Counted from the first letter of the stretch, positions 38,301-47,373 are shown. The stretch is 64,000 nucleotides of DNA from Bacteroidota bacterium (GCA_023428755.1 JAEYWX010000009.1:1-64000), one strand, 5' to 3'. The notes: generated by a model not told the origin, from the letters alone. Numbers and translations: made by a program.

Positions 38301-39577
38301 CAGGTCCAACACAGTTTACAGTAGTTTCACCTTCACAGCCTCAAACGGTCATCAATAACCTTGTGCAGGGAACTTACCTATTCGAGCTCCGTGTAACAGA
38401 TAACAGTGGTGCAACGGGCAGAGATACGATGCAGGTAACAGTTAATGCGGCTCCTGCTGTAAATCAGGCACCTGTTGCGAATGCCGGCGCTAATCAAACG
38501 ATTACATTACCTGCCAACAGTGTTACATTAAATGGCTCTGGTACAGATGCAGATGGTACAATTGCAGGGTATCAGTGGACAAAAATAGGAGGCCCCTCCA
38601 GCGGCAGTATCACAAATCCTGCACTGGCACAAACAACAGTTACATCATTGGCACAAGGTGTTTATTTATTTGAACTCCGTATAACAGATAATAACGGAGC
38701 AGTTGGCAGAGATACCATGCAGGTAACAGTTAATCCTGCTCCTGTGGCAAATCAGGCACCTGTTGCGAATGCCGGCGCTAATCAAACGATTACATTACCT
38801 GCAACCAGTGTTACATTAAATGGTTCTGGTACAGATACGGATGGCACAATTGCAGGGTACCAGTGGACAAAAATCGGTGGTCCATCCAGCGGCAGTATAC
38901 TTAATCCATCATTGGCTCAAACAAATGTATCGGCGCTTATACAAGGTGTATATTTGTTTGAACTCCGTGTAACAGACAATAATGGAGCAGTTGGCAGAGA
39001 TACGATACAGGTAACAGTTAATGCGGCCAATCTGGTTCCTGTTGCTTTGGCAGGTGAAGACCAGGTGGTTATTTTACCTGCGAGTAGCAGCATCTTATCT
39101 GGAACTGGTATTGATACCGATGGCAGTATTGCAGCTTATCAGTGGACCAAAGTAAGTGGACCTGATACTTTTGAAATTGTATCTCCTTCACAACCCACAA
39201 CAGTAATTTTGAATTTAGTAAAAGGTACTTACCAATTTGTACTTACAGTTACTGATAACAAAGGGGCGACAGCAACAGATACGGTATTGGTAACCGTTAA
39301 GCCCAGCGATAATACTGCTGAAATAAATGTCTCTATCTATCCTAACCCAGCTGTAAGTAATACCATCCTATTGATTGAGGCGCCAACAAAAGGAACACAA
39401 ACTCTAATCAGAATATATACAAGAGCCGGGGCATTGGTATATCAAAACCAAGTACAACGAGATGTTAATCAGTTTACATTGCCTATTGACGTAAGCACGT
39501 TTCAGGCAGGAATGTATCTTGTGTATGTAAACATCGATCCAAACACAACAAGAGTTGTGAAATTGATAAAACAGTAG
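35399..39577 (+). CDS. T9SS-secreted serine hydrolase with PKD/REJ-like repeats and a beta-helix domain
   Basis: A 1392-residue exported protein. After the signal peptide (cleavage near LKGQ), residues 20-300 are an alpha/beta hydrolase of the same kind as in the giant protein: HGSGETG near residue 63, nucleophile Ser151 in GLSAGG, probable Asp216 and His248. Two PKD/REJ-like Ig domains follow (about 313-403 and 404-505). A right-handed parallel beta-helix comes next (about 508-920), with repeated NN-ending turns as in pectate-lyase-like folds. Four more PKD/REJ-like domains (about 927-1301) lead to a C-terminal T9SS sorting domain starting at NVSIYPNPA. The architecture fits a surface enzyme that binds polysaccharide; the substrate is unknown. 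Confidence 0.85.
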   Translation: MKFFISLFLSISLLSQLKGQTVMGRQNVDQFPINNSGGQVYGLTWLPQTYNSTARRYPLIIFLHGSGETGTTVSSLSKLYTASPRSVSGRIADGWNAVATNPLTGVQDSFIVVSPQAATWSLNYTELKHVLPSILSRYRVDTTRIYLTGLSAGGGGVFSTFGSRDSNFIKQFAAMATASSAGTNASNGYTAEQVEAGLRFGSRYGVSMWTIAGDQDYLLSTDVRYHDSTNMLLPTLPNKLTVITGVGHSAWGRAFDPAFRPTTSYYGRSGNCTNGCNNGGIPVVPNANGSAVRGTGKTQDSLNLYEWLLLSKRTTAPVANQFLTVVAGSPVQITLPISFVTLSGTATPSAGYAINSYSWSKVAGPSQFTITTPLSATTTVTNLVQGTYQFVLRVTDNSGASATDTITVTVSVAANQAPVANAGTNQTITLPANSVTLNGTGTDADGTIAAYQWTKISGPSQFTITAPTQAATTVTNLAQGTYSFELRVTDNSGAIGRDTVQVSVNAVTTQSTSSCGGKSYTVLPVGDGGYYNSLNLQPGDTLFLDSRYTYYYVYLANRHGTPSCPIVVMNKGGQVKIQGGHLSQISLYNCSYVKVIGTGSPTDTYGFRIQPYPSDSLINGSFAFSVTGRSKNIEVSNLHISNAGTGMNIKEDGGCDPQYNFPNWVMDSISIHDNKIVKTWNQGMYIGNTSPDNGPSSYSPRPVVCNGVTTYPRPPRMGNIKVYNNIVDSTGRAGIQLASASTGISEIYNNTVRHSGMSGDDAQGAGITIGSYTKAYVHHNTIINTYTCGIASMGGSGTNVPLRIENNVIDSSGFLNSWILWTSGKSSIRISSEPVISNSITWPYSIFLATKPTLNTDSTQFWIKSNSLGIRKHPTGGIGLADYVATFQKTGNFICNNVNSFGGVPNVIREEVTPVIYNTNCTDNQNWLPVANAGNDQSIVLPVNTVTVTGNGADADGTITSYQWSKVSGPTQFTVVSPSQPQTVINNLVQGTYLFELRVTDNSGATGRDTMQVTVNAAPAVNQAPVANAGANQTITLPANSVTLNGSGTDADGTIAGYQWTKIGGPSSGSITNPALAQTTVTSLAQGVYLFELRITDNNGAVGRDTMQVTVNPAPVANQAPVANAGANQTITLPATSVTLNGSGTDTDGTIAGYQWTKIGGPSSGSILNPSLAQTNVSALIQGVYLFELRVTDNNGAVGRDTIQVTVNAANLVPVALAGEDQVVILPASSSILSGTGIDTDGSIAAYQWTKVSGPDTFEIVSPSQPTTVILNLVKGTYQFVLTVTDNKGATATDTVLVTVKPSDNTAEINVSIYPNPAVSNTILLIEAPTKGTQTLIRIYTRAGALVYQNQVQRDVNQFTLPIDVSTFQAGMYLVYVNIDPNTTRVVKLIKQ
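38462..39027 (+). repeat. 288-bp tandem direct repeat inside the PKD array
   Basis: Two adjacent copies (38462-38749 and 38750-39027) with a 96-codon period encode the fourth and fifth PKD/REJ-like domains. Long stretches are identical at the DNA level, for example around CCTGTTGCGAATGCCGGCGC at the start of each copy. The high nucleotide identity points to a recent duplication or gene conversion within the gene. Confidence 0.8.
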
Positions 39578-39588
39578 TTAATGCATTT

Positions 39589-39635
39589 CAAATAAAAAGA
39601 AGCTGTTCCAAATTGGAACAGCTTCTTTTTATTTG
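39589..39635. terminator. bidirectional terminator between convergent T9SS genes
   Basis: A perfect hairpin with 22-base arms (39589-39610 and 39614-39635) and a three-base loop. The core AGCTGTTCCA is flanked by A-rich and T-rich outer arms, giving a T-tract in both directions. It lies 11 bases after the plus-strand T9SS gene and 27 bases past the 3' end of the minus-strand one. Confidence 0.85.
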
Positions 39636-39662
39636 ACGAAACCGGTTATTTGATTATACCAA

Positions 39663-41354
39663 CTATAACTTAATGATACGCTGATTTTCCACTTCTTTAT
39701 TTTCCCTGTAAACGGTTAAATAATAAACACCTGAAGGCAACTCACTGGTGTTTATCGTATGTACACCTTGCTGTAACCGAACTGATTTGTGCACCCTTCC
39801 GTTAATATCAACAATGTTGATGTGGGCATTGTTTTCAAGCACTTGTATTTGGAGTGAGTTAACAAAGGGGTTTGGTGTTGCTGTTACCACAACAACATTT
39901 CCTCTGTTAAAACGTAAGGAACGTGCCATTGAATAGCCAATCTTACCATCTTTATCAACCAATTTTATACGATATGTATTATTTGTTGACTGATTTGGAT
40001 TGGTATGCCTGAAATTATAAGAAAGAACAGCAGAACTATTGCCGGCAGCTGGAATAGTGCCGATTGCCTTGAAATCGCTTCCATTATAAGCATGTTCAAT
40101 GATGTAGTGCGATGTGTTGATTTCTTGTAATGTAGTCCAGGTTAACTCTACTGCTTTGTTTTTTGTTGTTGCAGTAAAATCTCCCCATACAGCAGGTAAT
40201 GGGAAAGCAATTTTAGTAACAACTACACTTGAGGCATTGTACGTTATGGTGTAGCCAGATTGGATGTTTTCAGTAGCAAATGTTCCAGAAAAAGTACCAT
40301 TTGTAGTTAAGATTGTGTAAGACTGAAAAGGGGCTAACCCGCCTACTTCAGTCACCGTTAATGTTGCGTTTGATAAATTTGTTACACCGGCACCTCCTAT
40401 GTTCAGGTTTATTTGATCATGACCTGTGCCAGCCCCCGAACCGTTTACAACCTCAATAAATAATGTAGTGGACTGTCCGGATATCAGGCTTTCTGTAGAA
40501 TTTAGAATTCCAGGTGAACTGCCTGGGCTAACGGTTCCGGAATTTGTAACTGAAGCAAAATTCAGGTTCATTCCTCCAAGACCTGTGATCGTTCCGGTGT
40601 TCACAAATGGGATATTGCTGTTGGCAAATTGATTAGTAGTGGTTTTGTGAAATGTGCCATTGTTTACAAAACTTAAAGTACCTCCACCATTAAAGAATCC
40701 GCTGTTACCTTGAAACTGTTCATTCAAAGTTCCATTATTCGTAAAAACGCAATTAGTAACAGTAATGTTTACCGGACTTACGCCCGTAGCCCAGTTTACT
40801 GTTCCTCCATTTGTAAAATTAGCCAAGAGAGTTTTTGCAAAATCAAGGTCGAAATTTGTGGTTGAACCAGCCGTAGTATTCGTAACTGCACCTAATGTGC
40901 CACTAAACCAATTAAAAGTGCCATTCACTTCAATAGTTCCGGGGCCATTTATTACATTAAATGACCGCAGAATCAATAATCCGTTAACTGTTAAATCAGT
41001 TCCCGGGCCGTTGTTTAATGTTAAATCGTTACCACCGGATACGGATGAAAATACATTAATGGATAAGGTGCCGCCTGCTTCAATCACAAGCTGATCTGCA
41101 GTTACAGGGACATTTAATAGAATATTATCGCCTGATCTGATTGTAATTGTTTCATCAGCAGAGGAGGGGGGGGTAGCTGCGGCAACCCATGAAGTTCCGT
41201 TAAAACGCTCCCATTTAGTAATGTCGTTCCAGTTACCACCGGCAGGATTAGGTGCGTTCACAGAACGATAATCCCCATTAACCTGCGCAAAAGAAAACTG
41301 AACAAATGCTAACAATAAGAATAAGCATACGAAAAAAGTAGAGTTGTGTCTCAT
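39663..41354 (-). CDS. T9SS C-terminal sorting domain protein, beta-solenoid-like
   Basis: A 563-residue exported protein. It has a clear signal peptide (residues 1-23, ending SFAQ), then a region rich in short Gly/Asn/Thr strands (TLSINVF, LTVNGLLILRSF, TIEVNGTFNW), which looks like a parallel beta-solenoid. After about residue 385 comes a fibronectin-like domain beginning PAVWGDFTATTKNKAVELTW, and the last 85 residues are a type-A T9SS sorting domain (VVTATPNPF onward). No enzymatic motif is visible, so an adhesin or matrix protein is likely. It converges on the hydrolase-headed T9SS gene. Confidence 0.8.
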   Translation of the reverse strand: MRHNSTFFVCLFLLLAFVQFSFAQVNGDYRSVNAPNPAGGNWNDITKWERFNGTSWVAAATPPSSADETITIRSGDNILLNVPVTADQLVIEAGGTLSINVFSSVSGGNDLTLNNGPGTDLTVNGLLILRSFNVINGPGTIEVNGTFNWFSGTLGAVTNTTAGSTTNFDLDFAKTLLANFTNGGTVNWATGVSPVNITVTNCVFTNNGTLNEQFQGNSGFFNGGGTLSFVNNGTFHKTTTNQFANSNIPFVNTGTITGLGGMNLNFASVTNSGTVSPGSSPGILNSTESLISGQSTTLFIEVVNGSGAGTGHDQINLNIGGAGVTNLSNATLTVTEVGGLAPFQSYTILTTNGTFSGTFATENIQSGYTITYNASSVVVTKIAFPLPAVWGDFTATTKNKAVELTWTTLQEINTSHYIIEHAYNGSDFKAIGTIPAAGNSSAVLSYNFRHTNPNQSTNNTYRIKLVDKDGKIGYSMARSLRFNRGNVVVVTATPNPFVNSLQIQVLENNAHINIVDINGRVHKSVRLQQGVHTINTSELPSGVYYLTVYRENKEVENQRIIKL

Positions 41355-41556
41355 AATGTTTTGTTTGATTGTAAACCTTTGTTGAATTGATTAGTTTGTT
41401 AAGCCGCGTTGAAAATATCGATTCGTGTCGTAGTTTTTCGAGGAGTATTGTTAGGGCGGCTAGTTCGATAGGATAATAGAAAGAATATAAAAATACATTA
41501 AATGAGCTGAAATTGAAATATTTCGATTTATTTAATTTTCAGTCATTTTGTACGTC

Positions 41557-42777
41557 CTATTTTCGCTTTTTTTCAAAAGCGGAAAGGGCTTTATAGAGTT
41601 CAGAAATACTGTTTTCCCATGTATGGCTTTTTGCAAATTGCTCCCCAGCATCAGCTTTGCTTTTCGTATGTTCCTTCAACGCTTTTTGTATGAGGGCCGG
41701 GTAATCTTCGGGATTCTGTGCCAGGTACACATAATCCTGAAATAACTTCATAGCTGCTGTTGCAGTGGCAACAACCGGTTTCCCCATTGCAAGATATTCA
41801 TCAATTTTTAATGGGTAGTTGCCATGAGTAATTAAGTTTACGAATTGAGGGTTCATACAAACATTAAACCCCAGCATATATGCCGGCAATGTTTCTATTG
41901 GTTTACGTCCCCAGAAATGCACATTCGCCAATGTTTTTAATGAACTTTGTTTAAAAGTATCATCTTCCGGACCAACCAATACAATTTGCCATTCAGGGTT
42001 TGATTCTGCAATTGTGCGAATAATTGTTTGGTCTAACCGGGTTGAATCTAATGCACCCACATAGCCAATAACCGGTTTTTTTATTTCCATTAACTCTGCA
42101 GGTATTTTGTTTATACTTTTCGGATTAAAAAGATCAAGTTTACAGCCTTGTCCAATATACGTAGTACACATATTGAATTGCAAACAATAATCTCTGTAGT
42201 ACAGGGAGTTGGTGACAACGATATCTGCTTTTCGGATTAACTTCGGTTCCAATACTTTGCTATGTTTTTTCCAGTAGGGGTATCCTTGCAAAAAATCACG
42301 CATGTAATACACGTATATATCTGGCTGCAGGTATTCTTTCAGGTAAAATCCATTATATATGTCGTTGTCATTAAAAAGAATAAAATTTTCAAATTTCATT
42401 CTTTTTAATGCTTTTTTTATGTCTTTCGCAAACCGTTGGTTGTTGAATGAATTAATGATCTGAAAGAGGGAAGTGAATGGCAGGCTATTTATTGATTCAA
42501 TCAGCGAAGTAGGATAAAATTCCCATAAATTATCTTGGATTTTATGAATGGTTTCTGATTTTGACCGAATGACCGTGCAATGCTTTTCGATTCCATGCGA
42601 TTTGCTGGTAGACAGATATGTTTTTCGGGTTATTGGGATATTTACATACAGTACTCTGTTGTTTTTGCTAAGCTCGAGAGCAATGTTTTTACAATTGCTC
42701 CCCAACTCATAGTACCATGGTTGTATACTAATAATCAGAATATTTCTATTTGTGATAAGTAAGGGATTCTGCAACAT
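41557..42777 (-). CDS. glycosyltransferase, GT-B fold (TuaH-like)
   Basis: A 406-residue GT-B protein. The N-terminal domain starts with ILIISIQPWYYELGSN and the C-terminal domain has VIGYVGALDSTRLD, IVLVGPED and the late acidic motif region LKIDEYLAMGKPVVATA, where the EYLAMGKPVV stretch is the usual donor loop. It resembles TuaH-like family 1/4 enzymes. It is 55 bases downstream of the HAD phosphatase gene and likely co-transcribed with it and the UbiA gene. Confidence 0.8.
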   Translation of the reverse strand: MLQNPLLITNRNILIISIQPWYYELGSNCKNIALELSKNNRVLYVNIPITRKTYLSTSKSHGIEKHCTVIRSKSETIHKIQDNLWEFYPTSLIESINSLPFTSLFQIINSFNNQRFAKDIKKALKRMKFENFILFNDNDIYNGFYLKEYLQPDIYVYYMRDFLQGYPYWKKHSKVLEPKLIRKADIVVTNSLYYRDYCLQFNMCTTYIGQGCKLDLFNPKSINKIPAELMEIKKPVIGYVGALDSTRLDQTIIRTIAESNPEWQIVLVGPEDDTFKQSSLKTLANVHFWGRKPIETLPAYMLGFNVCMNPQFVNLITHGNYPLKIDEYLAMGKPVVATATAAMKLFQDYVYLAQNPEDYPALIQKALKEHTKSKADAGEQFAKSHTWENSISELYKALSAFEKKRK

Positions 42778-42832
42778 ATCTTCCTGCGATCTTGTTAGGT
42801 TTATTTTATCAAAAGCTTTATTAATATGAATA

Positions 42833-43426
42833 TTACCGGAAAGGCTTCATAAAGCCTTTGTGAGCAAGGGCGAGCATTTCTTTGTCTCCGGCCGAATCTC
42901 CATATGCAAAAATTTCAGTATAATTCTCGAGCGTATATTTTTCAACGATTCTTCTTGCTTTTTCGTTCCCATAACAGTTCAAACCATCGATTTCCCCAGT
43001 AATTTTTCCGTTAACATAAAGCAACTTTGTAGCAATAATATCTGCCTGGATATGATTTGCCCAATCTTTAATCCAGTTTTCAGGTGAAGCAGTTACAATT
43101 ACAATTGTTACATTTTCCTTTTTTAAACGATTTATTTCTAAAACAGCCGAAGGCCTGATCAATTCTGGGATTTTTTCTGTAGCAAATGCTTGACAGTAAC
43201 GGGTAAACTCATCAATATTCATTCCCCCAAAAAAGTGAGCAAGTATTTTCTCTTTTGCTTTCTGATTCGAAATAAGCTTCAACTTATATGCAATAAGATA
43301 GTGTAAATGCAAACTAAAGCCAATGTATAATGCCAGAACCCCTTTGCTGTACTTAATAAATTCAAGGAGCGAATCTTTTGTTGTTATGGTGCCATCAAAA
43401 TCGAAAAATGCAATTCGCTTATTCAT
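42833..43426 (-). CDS. HAD-IB family phosphatase
   Basis: A 197-residue haloacid dehalogenase phosphatase of the SerB-like IB subfamily. Motif I is FFDFDGTIT with both catalytic Asp residues, motif II is VIVTASPENW, and motif III/IV is EIFAYGDSAGDKEML. The gene overlaps the UbiA-type prenyltransferase gene by eight bases. In the decaprenyl-phosphoryl ribose pathway a phosphatase must remove the 5-phosphate after the prenyltransferase step, so this enzyme may do that here; a general role in phosphate-ester hydrolysis is the alternative. Confidence 0.8.
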   Translation of the reverse strand: MNKRIAFFDFDGTITTKDSLLEFIKYSKGVLALYIGFSLHLHYLIAYKLKLISNQKAKEKILAHFFGGMNIDEFTRYCQAFATEKIPELIRPSAVLEINRLKKENVTIVIVTASPENWIKDWANHIQADIIATKLLYVNGKITGEIDGLNCYGNEKARRIVEKYTLENYTEIFAYGDSAGDKEMLALAHKGFMKPFR

Positions 43427-44309
43427 TGCTGAAAATTGTAATGTCTTTCACGTATATAATTGCTACATAGCTAATGATCCATAGTAACAGTGTTAGCTGT
43501 ATAAACCGGTCTTTATACAAAATTTTTGTAGGTGAGCCTGAGTCAGCCGAAACATAGATTATTTGTAGATATCGCATGATGCCAGCCATAACAAAGAGAC
43601 AAGTATAATAAAGCCTGTGAGTCCCCATTCGTAAAATTACTTCTGTGCTCATTGTATACATAAAGTAGGCAACAATAATAACTGCAGACACAAGTGCAAG
43701 TAATACATTCATAAATTCAAGATTATACCCTTTTGCAGCCTTCCGCATGTCAACACCAGAATTTAGTTTTAACAGTACATCATCCCTTCTTTTCCCAATT
43801 GCCATAAATGTTGATAAAAGAAATACCATAATTACAATCCATTCTGATAAAGGAATAAATGCTATTACTGATCCTGCTTTAATCCTTAGCACAAAACCGA
43901 TTGCAAGAATAATGATATCAAGGATCGGTATTTTTTTTAGTCCAAAAGAATAGCCAAGATTGATGAGGAAATAAATGGCCAGCACAAAAGCAAATTTATC
44001 ACGTAGCCAAAACGACAACCCAAATCCGGCAATTAACAAGCAAATACAAATTACAATGGCTATCGATTTTGTTACAGCGCCTGATGCAAGCGGACGACTT
44101 GATTTAACAGGGTGTTTTTTGTCGTCCTCAATATCACGATAGTCATTTATTATGTAGATGCAGCTGGCTACAAAACTAAAAGCAACAAAACCGAGAAGTA
44201 GTGATTTAATCTTCTCTGTATCCAGAAATTCACCTGAAAAGAAAAGCGGTATAAACAGGAACAGATTTTTAGCCCAATCTTTCGGACGAAGTAGTTTTAT
44301 GTATTCCAC
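43419..44309 (-). CDS. UbiA family prenyltransferase (decaprenyl-phosphate phosphoribosyltransferase-like)
   Basis: A 296-residue integral membrane prenyltransferase with about eight or nine helices. The first Asp-rich motif is NDYRDIEDDKKHPVKSSRPL, which fits the NDxxDxxxDxxHPxKxxRP form of enzymes that join phosphoribosyl pyrophosphate to decaprenyl phosphate (mycobacterial Rv3806c group). The second motif is around KRRDDVLLK. The paired HAD gene supports the same pathway, which supplies lipid-linked ribose or arabinose. Quinone or heme synthesis is less likely because the motif differs from UbiA, MenA and CyoE. Confidence 0.8.
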   Translation of the reverse strand: MEYIKLLRPKDWAKNLFLFIPLFFSGEFLDTEKIKSLLLGFVAFSFVASCIYIINDYRDIEDDKKHPVKSSRPLASGAVTKSIAIVICICLLIAGFGLSFWLRDKFAFVLAIYFLINLGYSFGLKKIPILDIIILAIGFVLRIKAGSVIAFIPLSEWIVIMVFLLSTFMAIGKRRDDVLLKLNSGVDMRKAAKGYNLEFMNVLLALVSAVIIVAYFMYTMSTEVILRMGTHRLYYTCLFVMAGIMRYLQIIYVSADSGSPTKILYKDRFIQLTLLLWIISYVAIIYVKDITIFSNE

Positions 44310-44452
44310 AGATCTTTTTGCGGGTCAATATACAATCCTTTTTTGTTTTATAGAAGTCCACACCGTATTTATTGTATTCGATCTAAATCAGCGGTTGTTA
44401 TGAAATGTAGTAACCAAGATGTGGATATTGGTTAAAAATGAAAAACTCTCGT

Positions 44453-44487
44453 AAAAAAAATGCCCGCACAATATTTTTGTGCGGGCA
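44453..44487 (-). terminator. rho-independent terminator after the metalloprotease gene
   Basis: TGCCCGCACAA (44461-44471) pairs with TTGTGCGGGCA (44477-44487) around a five-base loop. An A-run at 44453-44460 gives a U-tract on the minus-strand transcript. It lies 20 bases past the stop of the metalloprotease gene. Confidence 0.85.
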
Positions 44488-44506
44488 TAAAAATATAGGA
44501 AGATGT

Positions 44507-47071
44507 TTATTTCTTCTCCAATATATCGGTAATACGATCACTCAGATCCTGCAGGTGCAGTTTCGTCATGGGATCAGTAATTAATGGTAACGATACTTTA
44601 ATATCATTGCGTAGTGTACGCAACGTTCCTTTCAGGATCGAAAACGCATCTGTGTTTTTGATATTGAGCGATGGTGATACCTGGAACGAAATTCCAACAC
44701 CGCCAAGTGTAAGCGGTGAGGCTCCACCAGGCAATAATGAAATGATACGTTCAACAAACATCTTCTGCAAATTACGACGATACACATCGGTTGCTTTACG
44801 AGAATATACTTCGCTAAAGATCGAACGACGCAGATCGTCCATTACTTCTGTTGCTTTGTAAGCACTGTTGCCCAATGCTGCTTCTGCTGCAAACAGTTTG
44901 GTCATCGTTGATCCGCTGATGATGCGGTTCAATACAGCTTCCTGTCTGTTAGCGATCACCGTTTGCGGATTAATACCCGTACGGCTGAAGATATCGTTGT
45001 TGATGAGCCAGGTAGGAGTTGTAAACAACTGCTGGCTTAGGAAACTCATCGCTTCTTTCTGCGTAGCTTTTGGTGTGTACTCATACACAGGTCCTTGTTG
45101 TTCGGTCATTTTTGGCGTTTCATAAATACCGCCAATGTTTTTTGCAACATGTCCCATGTAACGTCCAAATTGTGCTTGCACCTGGTTGTACATTTCTTCC
45201 AGGCCATCGTAACCTTCGTTCGGTTGCTTGGTCCAGTTGATCAGGTTGGGAACAATGCGTTGCAGGTTTTTAATACCATAACCACTTGCTTTCATCGCAT
45301 CGTTACCGAGGTCTTCGTTTTGTGAACGGGGATCGTCAGGATTTGTTTCGGTACCAAACCAAAGACGTTTGTTTTTCAAACGCTCAGTGGTCATTTGTTG
45401 CAACACCGGAACTTCTGCTTCAGCCGTTTTGTAATCAGGCATCCAGCGGTAACCCCATTCGATTGCCCATTTGTCGTAATCACCAATGCGTGGGAACAAG
45501 CCCAGACGTGAAATATTATCTTCCGGTTGTGCTACGTAGTTAAAACGTGCATAATCCATAATAGAAGGAGTGTGTCCGTTTGCTTCTACCCATGCTTTGT
45601 TGCGGAGACTGTCAACAGGAACAGTTGAAGAAGAACCATAGTTATGACGAAGACCTAATGTATGACCAACTTCGTGTGATGATACGAAACGGATCAACTG
45701 ACCCATTAACTCATCATCAAATACCATTGTACGTGAGCCAGGATCAACAGCAGCTGTTTGAATGAAATACCAGTTACGCAACAGGCTCATTACATTGTGA
45801 TACCAGTTGATATGGCTTTCCAGAATTTGTCCGCTGCGGGGATCGTGAACGTTTGGTCCACTTGCATTGGCTACTTCGCTTGGCTTGTACACAATGGCAC
45901 TAAAGCGTGCATCTTCCAAACTCCAGGTACTGTCTTCCTGTTTTGTGGGAGCCATTTTACCCATGATGGCATTTTTAAAACCTGCTTTTTCAAACGCAGC
46001 CTGCCAATCGTTTACACCATCGATCAAATACTTCACCCATTTTTTTGGTGTTGCCGGATCGATGTAATAAATGATGGGGTTCTTTGGTTCAACCAATTCA
46101 CCACGCTTGTATTTCTCAATGTCTTCCTCTTTTGGTTCAAGCTTCCAGCGAACCGCCATTTGAATTTCTTTTACACCCTGTGGGTTTGCATCGAAATCAG
46201 TATAGCGTCTTGTAAAGTAGCCAACACGGGGATCGTAGTAACGAGGCTTGGCCGGTGTTTTTGGTAACAGCAACATGGAACTGTTTAATTCTAATGTATA
46301 GTTAGCGCTACGGGCAGCTGCAGCAAACGGGTTTGCCTGCGCACCCGGAGTGGCAGCTCCACGTCCGTATGTCTTTACGGTTTTGATTTCAATGTTCATT
46401 GGGTACGACTTGATGCCCGTTGTGTAAGATTTGTCGGATTGGATAGCACCCAATTGAAGACTTGCTTTTGAACCGGTATTGAAAAACAATACATCATTAT
46501 CTCCAGCAATATAATCGGTCATATCAATTACTGTAGAGCGTGTGTTGGTAACGGAATCTCTGCCAAACGCACTCACAGCAAATGACTGCATAATTGGCTG
46601 TATGTTTGAATTGACAACAGCATTGTACATGCCATTGGCATCGGTACCACGTTGATCAAAGGAAACACGGCGCAGGAACACTTTGTTAGCAGGTCCTTTT
46701 TCGAAACGAATTACATTATTATTAATAATATCGCCGGCATAACCAGAAAAGCCATTGCTGAGGCCACTTGCTGATTTTGAAATGCGTGTAACGATGAGGA
46801 TGTCTCTGTTGAGCAAGGAATCCGGAAGTTCAAAATACCATTTGTCATCAACCATGTGCACCTTAAACAAACCATCGTCGGTTTTGGCTTTGTCGGTAAT
46901 CACTTCTTTGTAAGGCTTCGGTCCTGCTGTTGGACGTTGAGCCGTTGGAGGCATCATGCCGGTTGGCGGTTGTGTGCCGGTTGGCGGGTTACCGGGCCTG
47001 TTTTGCGCCACAGTAGTTAAGGCACCGCTCAGGAAAAGGAGCAGGCATGCCGATTTTACATTTTTCATCAT
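44507..47071 (-). CDS. zinc-dependent metalloprotease, exported (DUF5117/DUF4953-type)
   Basis: A protein of about 854 residues from the ATG at 47071, where a signal peptide starts (MMKNVKSACLLLFLSG, cleavage near VAQN). The next ATG one codon later is equally possible; the longer frame to 47137 adds an unrelated leader. A Pro-rich stretch follows, then a DUF5118/5117-like beta domain. The catalytic motif HEVGHTLGLRH (nt about 45650-45690) is of the HExxHxxGxxH metzincin type, with the downstream LRHNYG and PSIMDYARF segment as Met-turn. It probably acts in the periplasm or outer membrane. It stands alone with its own terminator. Confidence 0.85.
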   Translation of the reverse strand: MMKNVKSACLLLFLSGALTTVAQNRPGNPPTGTQPPTGMMPPTAQRPTAGPKPYKEVITDKAKTDDGLFKVHMVDDKWYFELPDSLLNRDILIVTRISKSASGLSNGFSGYAGDIINNNVIRFEKGPANKVFLRRVSFDQRGTDANGMYNAVVNSNIQPIMQSFAVSAFGRDSVTNTRSTVIDMTDYIAGDNDVLFFNTGSKASLQLGAIQSDKSYTTGIKSYPMNIEIKTVKTYGRGAATPGAQANPFAAAARSANYTLELNSSMLLLPKTPAKPRYYDPRVGYFTRRYTDFDANPQGVKEIQMAVRWKLEPKEEDIEKYKRGELVEPKNPIIYYIDPATPKKWVKYLIDGVNDWQAAFEKAGFKNAIMGKMAPTKQEDSTWSLEDARFSAIVYKPSEVANASGPNVHDPRSGQILESHINWYHNVMSLLRNWYFIQTAAVDPGSRTMVFDDELMGQLIRFVSSHEVGHTLGLRHNYGSSSTVPVDSLRNKAWVEANGHTPSIMDYARFNYVAQPEDNISRLGLFPRIGDYDKWAIEWGYRWMPDYKTAEAEVPVLQQMTTERLKNKRLWFGTETNPDDPRSQNEDLGNDAMKASGYGIKNLQRIVPNLINWTKQPNEGYDGLEEMYNQVQAQFGRYMGHVAKNIGGIYETPKMTEQQGPVYEYTPKATQKEAMSFLSQQLFTTPTWLINNDIFSRTGINPQTVIANRQEAVLNRIISGSTMTKLFAAEAALGNSAYKATEVMDDLRRSIFSEVYSRKATDVYRRNLQKMFVERIISLLPGGASPLTLGGVGISFQVSPSLNIKNTDAFSILKGTLRTLRNDIKVSLPLITDPMTKLHLQDLSDRITDILEKK

Positions 47072-47373
47072 ACTTTTTATGGGGTTTAAAAAAATCGCTT
47101 GAAGATAATCGGAATAACCGAATCCCAAGCTATACAAGCAACGAATGGAAAAAGTTAAGGACAGACGGCGATTTGTGATAAATGGCGCAAACGATTGATA
47201 GAGAAAAGAAAAAATTAAAATGGCAGGAAGTTGGTGAAAATAAATATTTCCCTAACTTGTGCCACCCGGAATGAGGGAAATGGTTTGATTTTTTGAAAAG
47301 GAAAATTTCATAGAATTGTACCACTATTAAAGATTTAAAACTTACTTAATTAAAAACCAAAAAATCAATTGTC

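Noticed and set aside
45758..46267. 169-codon plus-strand ORF inside the metalloprotease gene
   Set aside because: It is antisense to a well-supported coding frame with a complete zinc motif and has no family features.
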